DNA of 6,180 nucleotides from Oligoflexia bacterium (lineage in GTDB: Bacteria; Bdellovibrionota; UBA1018). Both the position numbers and the translations under genes were made by a program. The notes under the pieces are model-generated. The model did no database searches and was not told the origin of the DNA. It worked only from the letters and a program-made list of their open reading frames with translations. Below, in pieces: positions 6,149 through 6,180 of this stretch (position 1 is the stretch's first letter; the number at the start of each line of letters is the position of its first letter). Where the stretch lies: NCBI GenBank assembly GCA_903854365.1, contig CAINWE010000144.1, forward strand, positions 1-6,180, written 5' to 3'.

Positions 6149-6180
6149 CCTCGGTGGCAGCTGGTATTATGGGCGACGGC
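6073..6180 (+). other. Downstream non-coding sequence to window end
   Basis: Apart from the inverted repeat no feature is supported. An ATG at 6169-6171 begins ATGGGCGACGGC, but only four codons are visible and there is no clear Shine-Dalgarno sequence, so a gene start cannot be claimed. Confidence 0.5.

Noticed and set aside
1..6180. CRISPR array, phage or restriction system
   Set aside because: No regularly spaced repeats, Cas, phage structural, integrase or restriction-modification motifs were found on either strand.

Overview
The window is a chromosomal segment of roughly 47-50% GC overall (my estimate from sampled lines), from what looks like a Gram-negative bacterium. It holds six protein-coding genes. 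Three of the six encode proteins with a clear Sec-type signal peptide and no recognisable housekeeping function. The mix of a GNAT/FemAB-type acyltransferase, a RhlE-like DEAD-box helicase, a YegD-like Hsp70 and several orphan secreted proteins would suit a predatory or host-associated lineage such as Bdellovibrionota/Oligoflexia or an intracellular bacterium. No taxonomic marker is present, so this placement is only a weak inference.

Layout. Positions 1-463 (+) hold the C-terminal half of a GNAT-fold acyltransferase cut by the window edge. After a 104-bp gap with a plausible sigma70-like promoter, 568-1092 (+) encodes a small secreted Ala/Gly/Pro/Ser-rich protein that is probably disordered. 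It converges on a three-gene minus-strand block. Read in the direction of transcription, that block is a DEAD-box RNA helicase (4540-3404), a 220-residue secreted protein whose start overlaps the helicase stop (ATGA, 3407-2745), and a ~500-residue secreted protein (2701-1199). A 263-bp divergent intergenic region (4541-4803) separates this block from a plus-strand YegD-like Hsp70 ATPase (4804-6072). Just behind the Hsp70 stop is a perfect 10-bp inverted repeat enclosing two smaller potential hairpins (6071-6148).

How the genes relate. The helicase and the Hsp70-like ATPase are cytoplasmic RNA and protein handling factors transcribed divergently. The unusual point is that the helicase is translationally coupled to an exported protein of unknown function, followed after 43 bp by a larger exported protein. 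The larger protein carries an H-x-T-H-x-x-N-[I/L]-P-x-I-L-x-x-G segment resembling the N-terminal NAD-binding motif of DarT/KptA-type ADP-ribosyltransferase folds, and its coding sequence includes stretches near 27% GC. That pair is the best candidate for something undescribed, for example an exported effector and a partner. Function is not demonstrable from sequence inspection alone.
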